From: an uncultured Pseudodesulfovibrio sp.
GTDB lineage: Bacteria; Desulfobacterota; Desulfovibrionia; Desulfovibrionales; Desulfovibrionaceae
Direction: 5' to 3'
DNA: 64,000 nucleotides
Assembly: GCF_963664965.1 (NCBI RefSeq)
Contig: NZ_OY761823.1
Location: 754,001-818,000 of the forward strand
Part shown: positions 16,988 through 26,130 of the stretch, in pieces
How positions within the stretch are numbered: position 1 is the first letter of the stretch
Layout: every line of letters begins with the position of its first letter
Translations under genes and position numbers: made by a program
The notes under the pieces: model-generated
The model's database searches: none
Seen by the model: only the letters and a program-made list of their open reading frames with translations
Told to the model about the DNA's origin: nothing

Positions 16988-18557
16988 GGTTTCTGTCCGG
17001 CTCAGCCAGAAAATCGGGGTTCTCCCGCAGAAACGCCGTTCCCGCACTGGCAAGAAACGAAGCCCCCTCGGCCCAGAGCCATCCGTCGTTCAATCCCTTC
17101 AAGCCACAGGCGTACCGCTCGAGCTGTTCCTTGAATCGGGCTTGCAGTTCGGCATCTTCAGGGGCTTCATTCCATCGACCAGACAGCCGGTCGTCCATCT
17201 CCAGACACGCTTGCAATACTTCTTCACGGGAATTCGGCTCGCAGGAAACTCCAAATTGTTCCAAACTGAATGAAGGGCGGCGCAAAAGGCAATACTCCGC
17301 AAGGCACAGGCGCTTACCGGTTTTCGCACGATAGAGATGAGGGGGAAGAAAAATGATGTTGTGCATCCAGTGGTGTAGCAGAGACAGGTAGCTGTAATCC
17401 GTAAACACGATAGGCCTTCTGCAAATGGAAGCGACACTGCTGACCCCGCTAGGGGGCGTCACAAAGAATCGGCAAGTGGCACCGAGATAGATATCCATGA
17501 ATTCTGAACGGTGCTTCCCGGCGTAATCAATGATTGCCGGATGGCTATTTTTCAGTTCTCGATCAACCAGAGCACCCATTCTAAGCACATAATATCCACG
17601 CCCGGCCAGCGCTTCTGCCGCCAGTGCATACTGATCGAAATCGGAATCCCGGGAAGTGAAATTCTGCATTCGGCTGTCATCGGCGTAAACCTGTTTACGG
17701 TACAGGGCGCTCCGTTCTCCCATGCAGACATATTCGGCGTCTTCGGGAATGCCCATGCGCTCCAGTTCCAGCCGTGCCCTGTCGTGCTCGGCGTCGGTAA
17801 AAGTCAAATGAATCCGGGATCGGTGCCATGTCTGGTGTGCGTCATTGCCGTTGTGATTGAACAGGAAGCGTACGGAGGCATGCGGACTTTCCCGGGGCAG
17901 GTAGGTCGATAGCAGCGTCGCTCCCTGCGAGGTGGTCAGCAGCGCATCCCATTTTTTCTTGAGATACAGGTTGGAAACCATTTGGTCATAACAGAACACG
18001 TCAAACGTATCCGAGGGGGTTACTCCCACTTCGCGTTCGCACAGGTAATCTTCGACGTTGATGGTCAAATGCCCGAAGAAGGCGCTCTGCACCGCACCGA
18101 AGCGCACAAGAAGCCAAGGCTTCAACGCGGCAGTCATATGCATTATCAGCGACAGTTCATTTTGGTCCTCAACGCCAACCTCAACGTCCTCAAGGTAGGC
18201 GAGCAGCACGGAATGGCAATCGAAATTGGAAATCGTCCCCTTTCTGACATGCGTAAACTCCGGCCAGGGACCCAACCTATCTTCAAGGCGGTCCATGGAT
18301 GCCATGACCAGATCACGCCCCAGACGCTTCACCTCATCACAATCCGGATTCAGGGAAGCGCTGCAATGGTGGCAAGGGACCGTCTCTCCCGGAGAAAAAC
18401 CGACCAACTCGACAGAGGTTCTCCTTCCGCACAGGGGGCAATCGCCTTCAAGAACCAGCGACAGTCGGGCGTGGGCATAATCCATTTCCGGCACCATGGC
18501 CTGCGGTCGAAAAGTTTCTCCCGTCGTCACCGTCCGGCGTTTTTCACAGTCATCCAT
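16917..18557 (-). CDS. TIGR04372-like putative glycosyltransferase
   Basis: A 546-residue protein. The N-terminal part has a possible zinc knuckle (GDCPLCGRRTSVE then PCHHCSASLNP). The second half carries the pattern recalled for TIGR04372 putative glycosyltransferases: YYVLRMGALVDRELKN, a DIYLGATCRFFVTPPSG segment, and RPIVFTDYSYL, like the donor side of GT-B enzymes that act on capsular or flagellar glycans. The start MDDCEKRR is preferred because a GGAG site lies 6 bases upstream; two TTG codons and an ATG just upstream are weaker options. It is the last gene of the minus-strand glycan operon. The family call rests on remembered motifs. Confidence 0.72.
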   Translation of the reverse strand: MDDCEKRRTVTTGETFRPQAMVPEMDYAHARLSLVLEGDCPLCGRRTSVELVGFSPGETVPCHHCSASLNPDCDEVKRLGRDLVMASMDRLEDRLGPWPEFTHVRKGTISNFDCHSVLLAYLEDVEVGVEDQNELSLIMHMTAALKPWLLVRFGAVQSAFFGHLTINVEDYLCEREVGVTPSDTFDVFCYDQMVSNLYLKKKWDALLTTSQGATLLSTYLPRESPHASVRFLFNHNGNDAHQTWHRSRIHLTFTDAEHDRARLELERMGIPEDAEYVCMGERSALYRKQVYADDSRMQNFTSRDSDFDQYALAAEALAGRGYYVLRMGALVDRELKNSHPAIIDYAGKHRSEFMDIYLGATCRFFVTPPSGVSSVASICRRPIVFTDYSYLSLLHHWMHNIIFLPPHLYRAKTGKRLCLAEYCLLRRPSFSLEQFGVSCEPNSREEVLQACLEMDDRLSGRWNEAPEDAELQARFKEQLERYACGLKGLNDGWLWAEGASFLASAGTAFLRENPDFLAEPDRNLRPSFVRNRDAGRCVGETVPPKR

Positions 18558-18596
18558 TCGCCGCTCCATCAACAAGAATCAGATAGGAATATTTCA

Positions 18597-20363
18597 TCAG
18601 ATGGCCCATAATTCGAACATCTTCCGGTCTTCCGGCAAAACAAGATTCCATGACCTATACACAAGACAAGTCGGGCACTGCAATGTATCGACCACTTTGA
18701 AATGCTGCCCAAAACCAGCCGGTTTACCATTCACCGGCACGATGCACAGATCGTATTTCCCAGACAGTTCATCCGGATCATGCCGATCGAAGAAATCTTC
18801 CGCAGTGAACGGCACAGGCTTGATACGAAGTCTGGAAGCAAACGGCAGACCGTCTCCAAGCGTGCATCCATCCTGAACAACCAGATCGGCACAAACGTCC
18901 GGCCACACCTGAAACAAATGGTCGAACAGGTCTTCACTCGGAAACAGCGGAGCCGACCTGAATACCAATACCCGTTCAGGCTTCGGCATCTCCGAAAGAG
19001 TTCTCTTTGTCGGTGATTTCGCCACTGCTTCCAAAGACCGTTCGATGTCCAACGGGGGAGTGCAAAGACGAACATGATTGGCAAGGGCCTCGGCGTCGCG
19101 CACGGCATACGAATCGAACAGGTGCTCACGGATGTCACCCCGCTTTTCAAAATCCGGAATTCCCGCAAACATCTTTCGTGCGGCTTCCTCTTTTCCCTGA
19201 GCCAGAAGCGTCAAACCGAAAAGAGCCTGATTCGCAGCCTGAAGAGTGGAAGCCCGCCTATTGAGACTTTCTCTGAGCGCCCGGTTCAGCCGGTCGCACT
19301 CCTGCGTATAGTCCCATTGGGCATTCCACAGTGCCCCCGCGATTTCCATGGTCTTATCCAAGGTAAGTTCAGGCAAATCAGCGCTGTTGTCTTCCGGCGC
19401 GGAGACTTTGAACAACTCACCGGTTTGTCGTCCCAGATATTCCTGAGCGATCCGGGCATTGGAATCGGAAAAATGATCAAGGAATTCCTTCGCACCAGTC
19501 GTCGGAACCGTGTATGGCGACGTTCTGGGGATGTTGTCATGAACAATTCTTCCAAGACGCTCGAAAGCCTTGTTGTACTTGCCGTCAATTGATTCGGGAA
19601 CATGCCGGAGAATCCGACGGAGAAATTCCATTTGGAAACGATCCATGGAAACATTCGCGTTCTCGAACGGATTCATTTTTGCCGCATCACACCCGATCAA
19701 CGACATAAAATCCCGAACAACATCACCATCAGTCAACTGCTCCCGCTCAAACGGCCTGACCGAGACGTTCTCCATTCCGAAGACTTCGGCCCATGGCTGA
19801 AGCATTCGCTCATAATCAAACAAGTCCAGATTCGACCCGGTTTCCCCGAAACCGAACAAACCTTCAACGGAATCATATGAAAAACGGTAATCCGTTTTGT
19901 CATCCAGACGGCCCTGAAACAGCAATTCCCCGTAAAGGCTGGCCCACAAGGCGTCCTGCCGACGCAAATACACGATGATTTCAATTTCATCACACACAGT
20001 CTTCAGCAGGTCGGCCAGACGCTGCACATCTTCAATCTCCGGAAAAAACAAGGGGAAACCTTCCCACGAAAGGACACACGTATCTTCCCGGATTTTGCCG
20101 AACTCACGTAACAAATCGCATTTCGCCTCTTCCAAAGAGGGAATGGTTACATCCTGCGGGATATGAGCACCTATCCGCCTGTGATGAGCCACGACACGCG
20201 AATTCCCAACAGCATGACAGAACAGCCGAGGAGTCACCCTCTCTCCGAACAGGGCTGGCAGAACTACCCCTTGGCGGGCCAGCGGATGAACATTTTCAAG
20301 CAGGGTCCGCTGCAAAGTCGTCGAACCGGTCTTCATTGTACCAATATGCAGATAAAGCTTCAT
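18597..20363 (-). CDS. Two-domain sulfotransferase-like protein, copy 2
   Basis: A 588-residue protein. Residues 1 to about 310 resemble PAPS-dependent sulfotransferases: the 5'-phosphosulfate loop is HIGTMKTGSTTLQ (6-18), with VLSWEGFPLFF, a 3'-phosphate-type VYLRRQDALWASLYGELLF and SVRPFEREQL downstream. From about 410 a second conserved region of unknown type follows, with RVLVFRSAPLFPSEDLF, LPFASRLRI and KYDLCIVPVNG. The adjacent upstream gene is a paralogue along the whole length. Position in a CMP-sugar/glycosyltransferase operon suggests sulfation of, or another transfer to, a glycan. Activity is inferred only from the loop motifs. Confidence 0.75.
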   Translation of the reverse strand: MKLYLHIGTMKTGSTTLQRTLLENVHPLARQGVVLPALFGERVTPRLFCHAVGNSRVVAHHRRIGAHIPQDVTIPSLEEAKCDLLREFGKIREDTCVLSWEGFPLFFPEIEDVQRLADLLKTVCDEIEIIVYLRRQDALWASLYGELLFQGRLDDKTDYRFSYDSVEGLFGFGETGSNLDLFDYERMLQPWAEVFGMENVSVRPFEREQLTDGDVVRDFMSLIGCDAAKMNPFENANVSMDRFQMEFLRRILRHVPESIDGKYNKAFERLGRIVHDNIPRTSPYTVPTTGAKEFLDHFSDSNARIAQEYLGRQTGELFKVSAPEDNSADLPELTLDKTMEIAGALWNAQWDYTQECDRLNRALRESLNRRASTLQAANQALFGLTLLAQGKEEAARKMFAGIPDFEKRGDIREHLFDSYAVRDAEALANHVRLCTPPLDIERSLEAVAKSPTKRTLSEMPKPERVLVFRSAPLFPSEDLFDHLFQVWPDVCADLVVQDGCTLGDGLPFASRLRIKPVPFTAEDFFDRHDPDELSGKYDLCIVPVNGKPAGFGQHFKVVDTLQCPTCLVYRSWNLVLPEDRKMFELWAI

Positions 20364-20414
20364 CGCCTCTTTTCCCTCCGAACAACCAGTACCGTTTTAC
20401 ACAGTCAACCAGTT

Positions 20415-22172
20415 TTAGATTTCCACACTCTCGAAAACCTTTTCCGCTGCCGGGACCATACTATTCCATGAATTAAACATCAGGCAGGAGGAAGACTCTA
20501 TCTCCTTGGCCACGCCCAGAAATTCTCCGTATCCCTCCAAAGCGCCGTTGATCGGCACAATGACCAGATCATACCTGTGCCGCAACTGCTCCGGGTCAAA
20601 CCGTGCAAACATGGCCCTCTTCGTCAATCGAGGCCCATCAATCTGTAATCTGGAGGCAAACGGATACGGCTCAAGCGCTGTGGGGCTGCCGTTGAAAACA
20701 ACATCCACCGGAACGTCAGGCCAGACATCAAACAATGTGGTAAACAGGTCGTTACACACAAACAATGGTGCACACCGAAAGGTCAACACCCGCCGGGGAC
20801 GGGGTATATCCCTCAATCGAACGGCAGAAGGAGAGTCAAAGCCAGCCTGAACCGATTGATCGATCCGCAATATTTCCGGACAAAAATCCGAATAGAAATC
20901 AAGCATTTCATCATCGCGAATAGCAAATGTCTGAAAGAGGTTCTCCTGAACATCGGTACGCCGCTCAATATTCGGAACGCTTTTCAAGACCACATTTGCG
21001 GCGTCTTGCTCACCTGAAGCCGAAAGAGCCATGGAATACAAGGCCTTGTTGCAATCCTGAAGCAACCCAGCCCTCGCTTCGGCGTTGGCCCTATCCTGTT
21101 TATGTTTCGCATTGTCTGCCTGCGTGTCTTCCCACTGGGCATTCCATGCGTCCCCTGTAATCTCGATGGCTTTCGCAACATCAAAATCAGGCAGGGCCAT
21201 GTTGTTGTCTTCCGGCGGGGAATCCACGAACAACTCACCATTCTCACGACCAAGAAACTCCCGGGCAATCCGGGCATTGGAGTTCGCAAACCGCTCAAAG
21301 AACGGACGGGCACCGGCCGTCGCATTCTTGATGGAGGTCGTTCGCGGCAGTTTTTCCTGAAGAACATGCCCCAAGCGATGAAATGCGGGATTATGCCTGC
21401 CGTTAACGAAGCCGGGAACATGCCGGAGGCTATGACGCAAGTACTCGACCTGAAGGTAGTCAATGGCCTGATTGGTCCTTTCCACCGGGTCGCAACCGGC
21501 CTTGCTGCAGCCAAGCTGTGAGAGGAAGTCGGCAACGACGTCTCCATCAACGAGCTGGCCTCTCTCAAATGGCCGAACCGTTATGTTCTCTTTCCCGAAC
21601 CCTTCGGACCAGTGATCCAGAAGACGGGCATAATCGAACCAGTATAGCAGGGTGCCGGGAATGCCCATGCTGAAGACCTGATCGACATCTTCAAACGAAA
21701 AAGGCCTGTCCGGATCCGTAAACACCCGTCCATTATACAGATTCTGGGCATAAAAGCTGGTATGGAACGCGTCCTGCCGTCGCAGATAGACCACGACCTC
21801 CACTTCGTCGAACACGGAGTGCAGAAATTCGGCAAGGCGTGACATGTCTTCCCGTTCCATGAAAAAATACGGGATCGCTTCCCACGAAAGAACCGTCGCC
21901 TTTTCAGGCCGCCCGCCCAGCAGCTTTTTCAGTTCAACTGCGAGATGCGCCGGATCCGGCGGGGTATCCGGGAAGTGGGGGGCGTCCGCGTACAGCGACA
22001 GCACATGCGGGTTGCCGACAGCCGCCGCAATCGTCCCGGGACTCATGGCACTGCCCACGGGAGGGAAAATGGCAACCCCCTGACGTGATAACGGATGTGT
22101 ATTCTTCTGCAAAAAATGCTGAATACTTGTTGAGCCTGTTTTTGGTATTCCGATATGGAGATAAAGCTTCAT
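20415..22172 (-). CDS. Two-domain sulfotransferase-like protein, copy 1
   Basis: A 585-residue paralogue of the next gene. The phosphosulfate loop is HIGIPKTGSTSIQ (6-18), followed by VLSWEAIPYFF, VVYLRRQDAFHTSFYAQNLY and TVRPFERGQLVDGD. The C-terminal third carries the same unassigned module: RVLTFRCAPLFVCNDLF, VWPDVPVDVVFNG, YPFASRLQID and RYDLVIVPINGALEG. The start MKLYLHIG is chosen because the paralogue begins identically and a GGAGGC site lies upstream. The genes sit 51 bases apart and probably arose by tandem duplication, then diverged. Substrates may differ between the copies. Confidence 0.75.
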   Translation of the reverse strand: MKLYLHIGIPKTGSTSIQHFLQKNTHPLSRQGVAIFPPVGSAMSPGTIAAAVGNPHVLSLYADAPHFPDTPPDPAHLAVELKKLLGGRPEKATVLSWEAIPYFFMEREDMSRLAEFLHSVFDEVEVVVYLRRQDAFHTSFYAQNLYNGRVFTDPDRPFSFEDVDQVFSMGIPGTLLYWFDYARLLDHWSEGFGKENITVRPFERGQLVDGDVVADFLSQLGCSKAGCDPVERTNQAIDYLQVEYLRHSLRHVPGFVNGRHNPAFHRLGHVLQEKLPRTTSIKNATAGARPFFERFANSNARIAREFLGRENGELFVDSPPEDNNMALPDFDVAKAIEITGDAWNAQWEDTQADNAKHKQDRANAEARAGLLQDCNKALYSMALSASGEQDAANVVLKSVPNIERRTDVQENLFQTFAIRDDEMLDFYSDFCPEILRIDQSVQAGFDSPSAVRLRDIPRPRRVLTFRCAPLFVCNDLFTTLFDVWPDVPVDVVFNGSPTALEPYPFASRLQIDGPRLTKRAMFARFDPEQLRHRYDLVIVPINGALEGYGEFLGVAKEIESSSCLMFNSWNSMVPAAEKVFESVEI

Positions 22173-22252
22173 ACGTGTCAGAGCCTCCGGTGGCGGCATT
22201 CCCTTTACGGAAACGTTTACATGAACCAGCTTGGATCAGATCAAGAGAAAAC

Positions 22253-22942
22253 CTACCGAACGTCCAGATAATTGACTCTTTCGAAAATGGTCAGTTTTCC
22301 GCCGACACCGGCATTGTAGATGCGGCGGCCATTGCCTTCAATGAAGCGGCGGGATTCGATGTACGCCTTTTCGACCAGATCAAGTCTGGGATGGTGCCAA
22401 CGCTTGCCGGGACCGAAATAATCAGGGTGAAAATGATTCTGATCCGCCTCGCGGGAAGTGATGTCCGGGCCGTCAGCATAGTCCGGCACGACGTAATCGA
22501 AATCCACACCGATGAGGTAAATGGGATCGCACCCCATGTAATAGGCAAGCTGCATGGCCAGATAGGTGACCGTGGACCCCCAGTAGACGACCTCGTCGGC
22601 ATCGGCGGAAAATTTCGGAAATCCGTCATACCTTCGCAGAAAGTCCACCCAGCAGACATTCTCGTCTTCCTTGAGGCAGTAGTCCAAATCCTTGGGCAGG
22701 AATTTGCAATATTTCAATGCATTTATTTCGTCCGGAGTGTCCTCGGCAACAAAGACATCCTCAACCGTATAATACTTCGGAGTGAATCCCATTTCTTCCA
22801 CACCGAGGTAAATCCGGTTCATGCAAAAATTGACCTTGTCATTCAGGAAGGTCAGGTCCATTTCATTCAGGCTTGGCCCGTTTCCAACGATCCAACCGGC
22901 CTCACCCTCATGAATTCCTTTAAAATCGATCATTTTCAGCAT
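22253..22942 (-). CDS. DUF115/MptE-like protein (Maf-related)
   Basis: A 229-residue protein with the signature GWIVGNGPSLNEMDLTFLND near the N-terminus, as in the DUF115 region shared by 6-hydroxymethylpterin diphosphokinase MptE and the Maf flagellin glycosylation proteins. Later conserved parts are TVTYLAMQLAYYMGCDPIYL, IGVDFDYVVPDY and NAGVGGKLTIFERVNY. The start MLKMIDFKG has an AGGAG site; a longer open frame upstream has none. Between a CMP-sugar synthetase and transferases it is more likely part of a Maf-like glycosylation step than pterin synthesis. The role is inferred. Confidence 0.8.
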   Translation of the reverse strand: MLKMIDFKGIHEGEAGWIVGNGPSLNEMDLTFLNDKVNFCMNRIYLGVEEMGFTPKYYTVEDVFVAEDTPDEINALKYCKFLPKDLDYCLKEDENVCWVDFLRRYDGFPKFSADADEVVYWGSTVTYLAMQLAYYMGCDPIYLIGVDFDYVVPDYADGPDITSREADQNHFHPDYFGPGKRWHHPRLDLVEKAYIESRRFIEGNGRRIYNAGVGGKLTIFERVNYLDVR

Positions 22943-23098
22943 TGAATCATCACTCCTGACAACTGCATCTCTGTTTATGGAACAATCGCGCACATCCGCG
23001 AATTCAATCTCCGGACACACGAATGCGGCAAATAACCGGCACTCCGGCCATATTTTGCAAAAGCCATACCACCACACCCCTGCAAAACAGGCCCTCAA

Positions 23099-25111
23099 TC
23101 AGACTTCGGGGAAATCCACCACGTCGTGGTGAACAAGAAAACCGTCCTTGGAACTCACAGCCAATCTGAACCCCGTTTCCGTCCGTTGTGCGCCGAATGT
23201 CCTTGGAGCTAGCGGCCATGCCCCGACAACCTCCGGAGCGTAAATCGAATGAAGCAAACGGCGGTGTGCCAGATCATACACCAGCACCAAGGGGGAATAG
23301 GCGATGAAAAGAAGATCATCCACCAGATGCAACCCCATTGCATAGGAATGGCTTACCGGAAGCCGGACCTGTTCCCAACTCTCATCCGAAAGGGAGTACA
23401 GGTTCAGGACAGCTCCCTTGCTGGACCAGAACAACAAATTGCCACGCCACCACTCCCAAGACTCGAAGGGATACACGTTGCCGTCCAGATGAAACAACAA
23501 TCGGGGTTCGTGCCCATTGGAAGGAGTCTTGTACACGGTAGATGTCGAATCGTCCTGCATGTACAGCAGGTACACCTCTTCACCCACCACTATGAAATCA
23601 GTCAGGGTGCCGGGACCAATTGCCAAGGGTCCGAACTGTTTTTCTTCAAGCACGTCACCAGCGTGTGAAAGCAGAAACAGGGTTTGCGCGTCAGTATCCA
23701 GCAACCATGCCCCTCTGGAGTCGGCCCGAACCTTGCCGATCGAATTCCAGGGGCCGGACACCGTTACGGGAGAAACGGAAAAACTGTCCGCCAGCCACAA
23801 GGCGTTCGCTTCCGGCTCGCTGAGAAAGTACCCACCGTCACGTCCTGTCGGGATATAGTCGCCTATGCCTTCATATGGTCCCTGTTGCGTTCCTCCACAG
23901 GCGCGAAGAGCCTTCTTTTCACGAAACTCCAAGGCTGGGAGGCGCTGAAAACGGATTTCTCGCAACACACCCCACGTCTTTTCGGTTTCGCTCAGGAAAA
24001 TGGACATGGCATCGCATGGCACCATCGCTTCCTGCGGCGTCTTCACACGAAGAAGCTGGCGCACGAGCGTCTGCCTGTCAATCGACCGGGGGAGCAGGCG
24101 GGTTTCCGTCGCAACCAGTCTGGACCAGAGCTTGGCCATGTCTTCACGGGATACCGCTTCTCCCTGTTCAAACGCCGCCACCTCTCCCTCGAACTCTCGT
24201 ACGAACTGGACCATGGAAACAGGCATGTCAGCCGTTTTCCGGGATTTCATGTGTTCACGCAGCACCGCATACATTTCTGCCGGGTTTTCGGGAGATGTGA
24301 TGAGACCGTGCTCAACATACACATCGGGATATGCCTGACGGCCATAGTATTTCTCAGTGTCTTCCGGCCTCAAGGCGTCACAACCGGGCTGGCCCTGATT
24401 CTTTTCAAGAAGGACAAGCGGTGTCGAAAACATGCTGCTCACACAGCCGGCACACGACTCCCGCAACAACACGGCAAACAGGTACCCGTCGCTGCATGAC
24501 GGGGTGGAACCGATGGGGGTGCCGGAGGACGCATCCGGTCCAACCGGGTAGAAGACGGGTTCACACTCGGCGGCGTGCTCCGATGGGATATGGTATAATA
24601 CGAGAACTCCGGGCGTATCGACAGGATCGACTTGCAGGAACATGTCTCCGCGTCCGGGGGATTCGCTTCTCTTGAATTGCATGAAGGCGTCACCGGCATT
24701 CTCGAATGCAGGGACAGCCCACAATGAGTCCCGCACTGATGCTTCGCCATCGGAAGGCGTCATTTTGCGACAGGCGGAATCGGCAGTAGGGGCCGTGTAG
24801 GTCATCGGGAAAATGTCACCGGGCAAATCCGGTTGAGACGGAAGATCAGGCGTGAGCGCATACGCGGCAACCCCTTGGGCAATTCCCTTTCCGAAACAGA
24901 ATTCCCCTGCGCCGGGAGCAGCCAAGGCATATGCCCCCCATCGGTGAGGGAACGGTCTTGATATCTCCGAACCTTCCGGCATCAACGCAAACAGACCGGC
25001 ATGCGTAACGACATACCCTGCCTTCATGCTCATCGGATGCGGAAGGGTCCATGAGTTGCGCTCCAACGGAATCAAATCCTCAGGCGTCAATGTTTCCACT
25101 TCGTTTTTCAT
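23099..25111 (-). CDS. Unrecognised 670-residue protein, probable C-terminal beta-propeller
   Basis: Not recognised. No signal peptide or membrane helix is apparent. Residues 1 to about 250 are proline- and glycine-rich, with several cysteines (CRKMTPSDGE, ESCAGCVSSMF). The middle, about 270-400, is helical and charged. From about 420 to the end there are blade-like repeats of short strands: GGYFLSEPEANALWLADS, GAWLLDTDAQTLFLLSH, EEVYLLYMQDDSTSTVYKT, GNLLFWSSKGAVLNLYSL and DLLFIAYSPLVLVYDLA, which suggest a beta-propeller of four to six blades. It lies 15 bases after the CMP-sugar synthetase and 156 bases before the DUF115 gene, so it probably belongs to the same glycan operon. A sugar-binding or scaffold role is only a guess. 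Confidence 0.7.
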   Translation of the reverse strand: MKNEVETLTPEDLIPLERNSWTLPHPMSMKAGYVVTHAGLFALMPEGSEISRPFPHRWGAYALAAPGAGEFCFGKGIAQGVAAYALTPDLPSQPDLPGDIFPMTYTAPTADSACRKMTPSDGEASVRDSLWAVPAFENAGDAFMQFKRSESPGRGDMFLQVDPVDTPGVLVLYHIPSEHAAECEPVFYPVGPDASSGTPIGSTPSCSDGYLFAVLLRESCAGCVSSMFSTPLVLLEKNQGQPGCDALRPEDTEKYYGRQAYPDVYVEHGLITSPENPAEMYAVLREHMKSRKTADMPVSMVQFVREFEGEVAAFEQGEAVSREDMAKLWSRLVATETRLLPRSIDRQTLVRQLLRVKTPQEAMVPCDAMSIFLSETEKTWGVLREIRFQRLPALEFREKKALRACGGTQQGPYEGIGDYIPTGRDGGYFLSEPEANALWLADSFSVSPVTVSGPWNSIGKVRADSRGAWLLDTDAQTLFLLSHAGDVLEEKQFGPLAIGPGTLTDFIVVGEEVYLLYMQDDSTSTVYKTPSNGHEPRLLFHLDGNVYPFESWEWWRGNLLFWSSKGAVLNLYSLSDESWEQVRLPVSHSYAMGLHLVDDLLFIAYSPLVLVYDLAHRRLLHSIYAPEVVGAWPLAPRTFGAQRTETGFRLAVSSKDGFLVHHDVVDFPEV

Positions 25112-25126
25112 GTCAGTAACACCCGA

Positions 25127-25846
25127 TCAGAGCCCAAGATCGTAAAGGTCATTTTCAAGAACATAGCGGGCAAGCTCGAAGTCGGATTCCGTGTCGATAT
25201 CGACACGCTCGGCAGGGTCGTTCACCGGATGGAGATACGTGCCCCAGGAATTCGGTTTTCCGGAAAGCCAGTATCCCTTGAACAGCCCGAGGCAGAATAT
25301 TCCATGCTGAACCGGACTCGCCCAGATATCCACCGAGCACTGACCCTCCTGTTCCGTCTTCGTATGGAATCGGATACCGCTCAGGGGGTAATCGCTGACA
25401 GCGCACACCGACTGGTAGCCCTCTTCAAGTTTGGACAAGAAAAAACGCAACATCCGGGGTGTCCTGAAAGGACTGGTCGGAAACAATTCGGCACAAACAT
25501 GGAACGTCTCGCCTTGAGCCTTGAGAACCTCCTGCATATGGGCCAGAGCCTGGGAGAGGGGCGCTTTGTCCCCGGAAAATTCCGCAGGACGCAAGCAGGG
25601 GACATAGGCGCCGTATTCACGACTCAGTTCTGCAACTTCCTCGTCATCAGTAGACACCACAACCCGATCAAATCCTCCACAAGCCAGAGCCGCCTTGATG
25701 GTGTAGGCGATAAGCGGTTGCCCGCAGAGATCCTTGACGTTCTTTCTGAAAACGCCTTTTGAGCCACCACGAGCCGGAATAAAGGCCATCCGTTTTACCT
25801 GAGGTTTCAACGGGGGGATCGGGATATCGTTAAAGACGTCGTTCAT
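25127..25846 (-). CDS. CMP-sugar synthetase (acylneuraminate cytidylyltransferase family)
   Basis: A 239-residue NeuA-type enzyme. MAFIPARGGSKGVFRKNVKD (residues 20-39) is the classic CTP-binding loop, followed by PLIAYTIKAA, VVVSTDDEEVAE, ELFPTSPFRTP and the C-terminal metal motif RVDIDTESDFELA. It should transfer CMP to a nonulosonic or related sugar acid. It is the first gene of the minus-strand operon that ends with the TIGR04372-like gene. It keeps the standard motif better than the homologue at 2486-3151, so the two probably activate different sugars. No NeuB-type synthase is present in the window. Confidence 0.92.
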   Translation of the reverse strand: MNDVFNDIPIPPLKPQVKRMAFIPARGGSKGVFRKNVKDLCGQPLIAYTIKAALACGGFDRVVVSTDDEEVAELSREYGAYVPCLRPAEFSGDKAPLSQALAHMQEVLKAQGETFHVCAELFPTSPFRTPRMLRFFLSKLEEGYQSVCAVSDYPLSGIRFHTKTEQEGQCSVDIWASPVQHGIFCLGLFKGYWLSGKPNSWGTYLHPVNDPAERVDIDTESDFELARYVLENDLYDLGL

Positions 25847-26130
25847 TCAAAACATACCTTGGACATGGTTCCCTTCAAAGCCGGACAAATGCCCTCCGTA
25901 GCCACTCAAGATGTTTCCCACAAGGAGAGGCCTACAGGCTCAACACTCCTTGCAGCCAATGCCATTGCATCCACTGCCTCAAAAAACTACAGCAGGAATC
26001 ATCTGCTGGCTACTACACTTTGAAATCATTGTTAAGCAATCCCGCCGCTTCCCTTAAGCCCGGGCTGGCGATCTCTTTGCTTCGGGAATGTCGGTCTGCA
26101 ACAGTTCAAGCATTATTCCCGAAGGCAACA

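Noticed and set aside
26065..26081. Sigma-54-like sequence on the plus strand (CTGGCGATCTCTTTGCT)
   Set aside because: Spacing is right, but three of the defined -24 positions are wrong, and no plus-strand gene lies downstream. It shows how easily partial matches arise.
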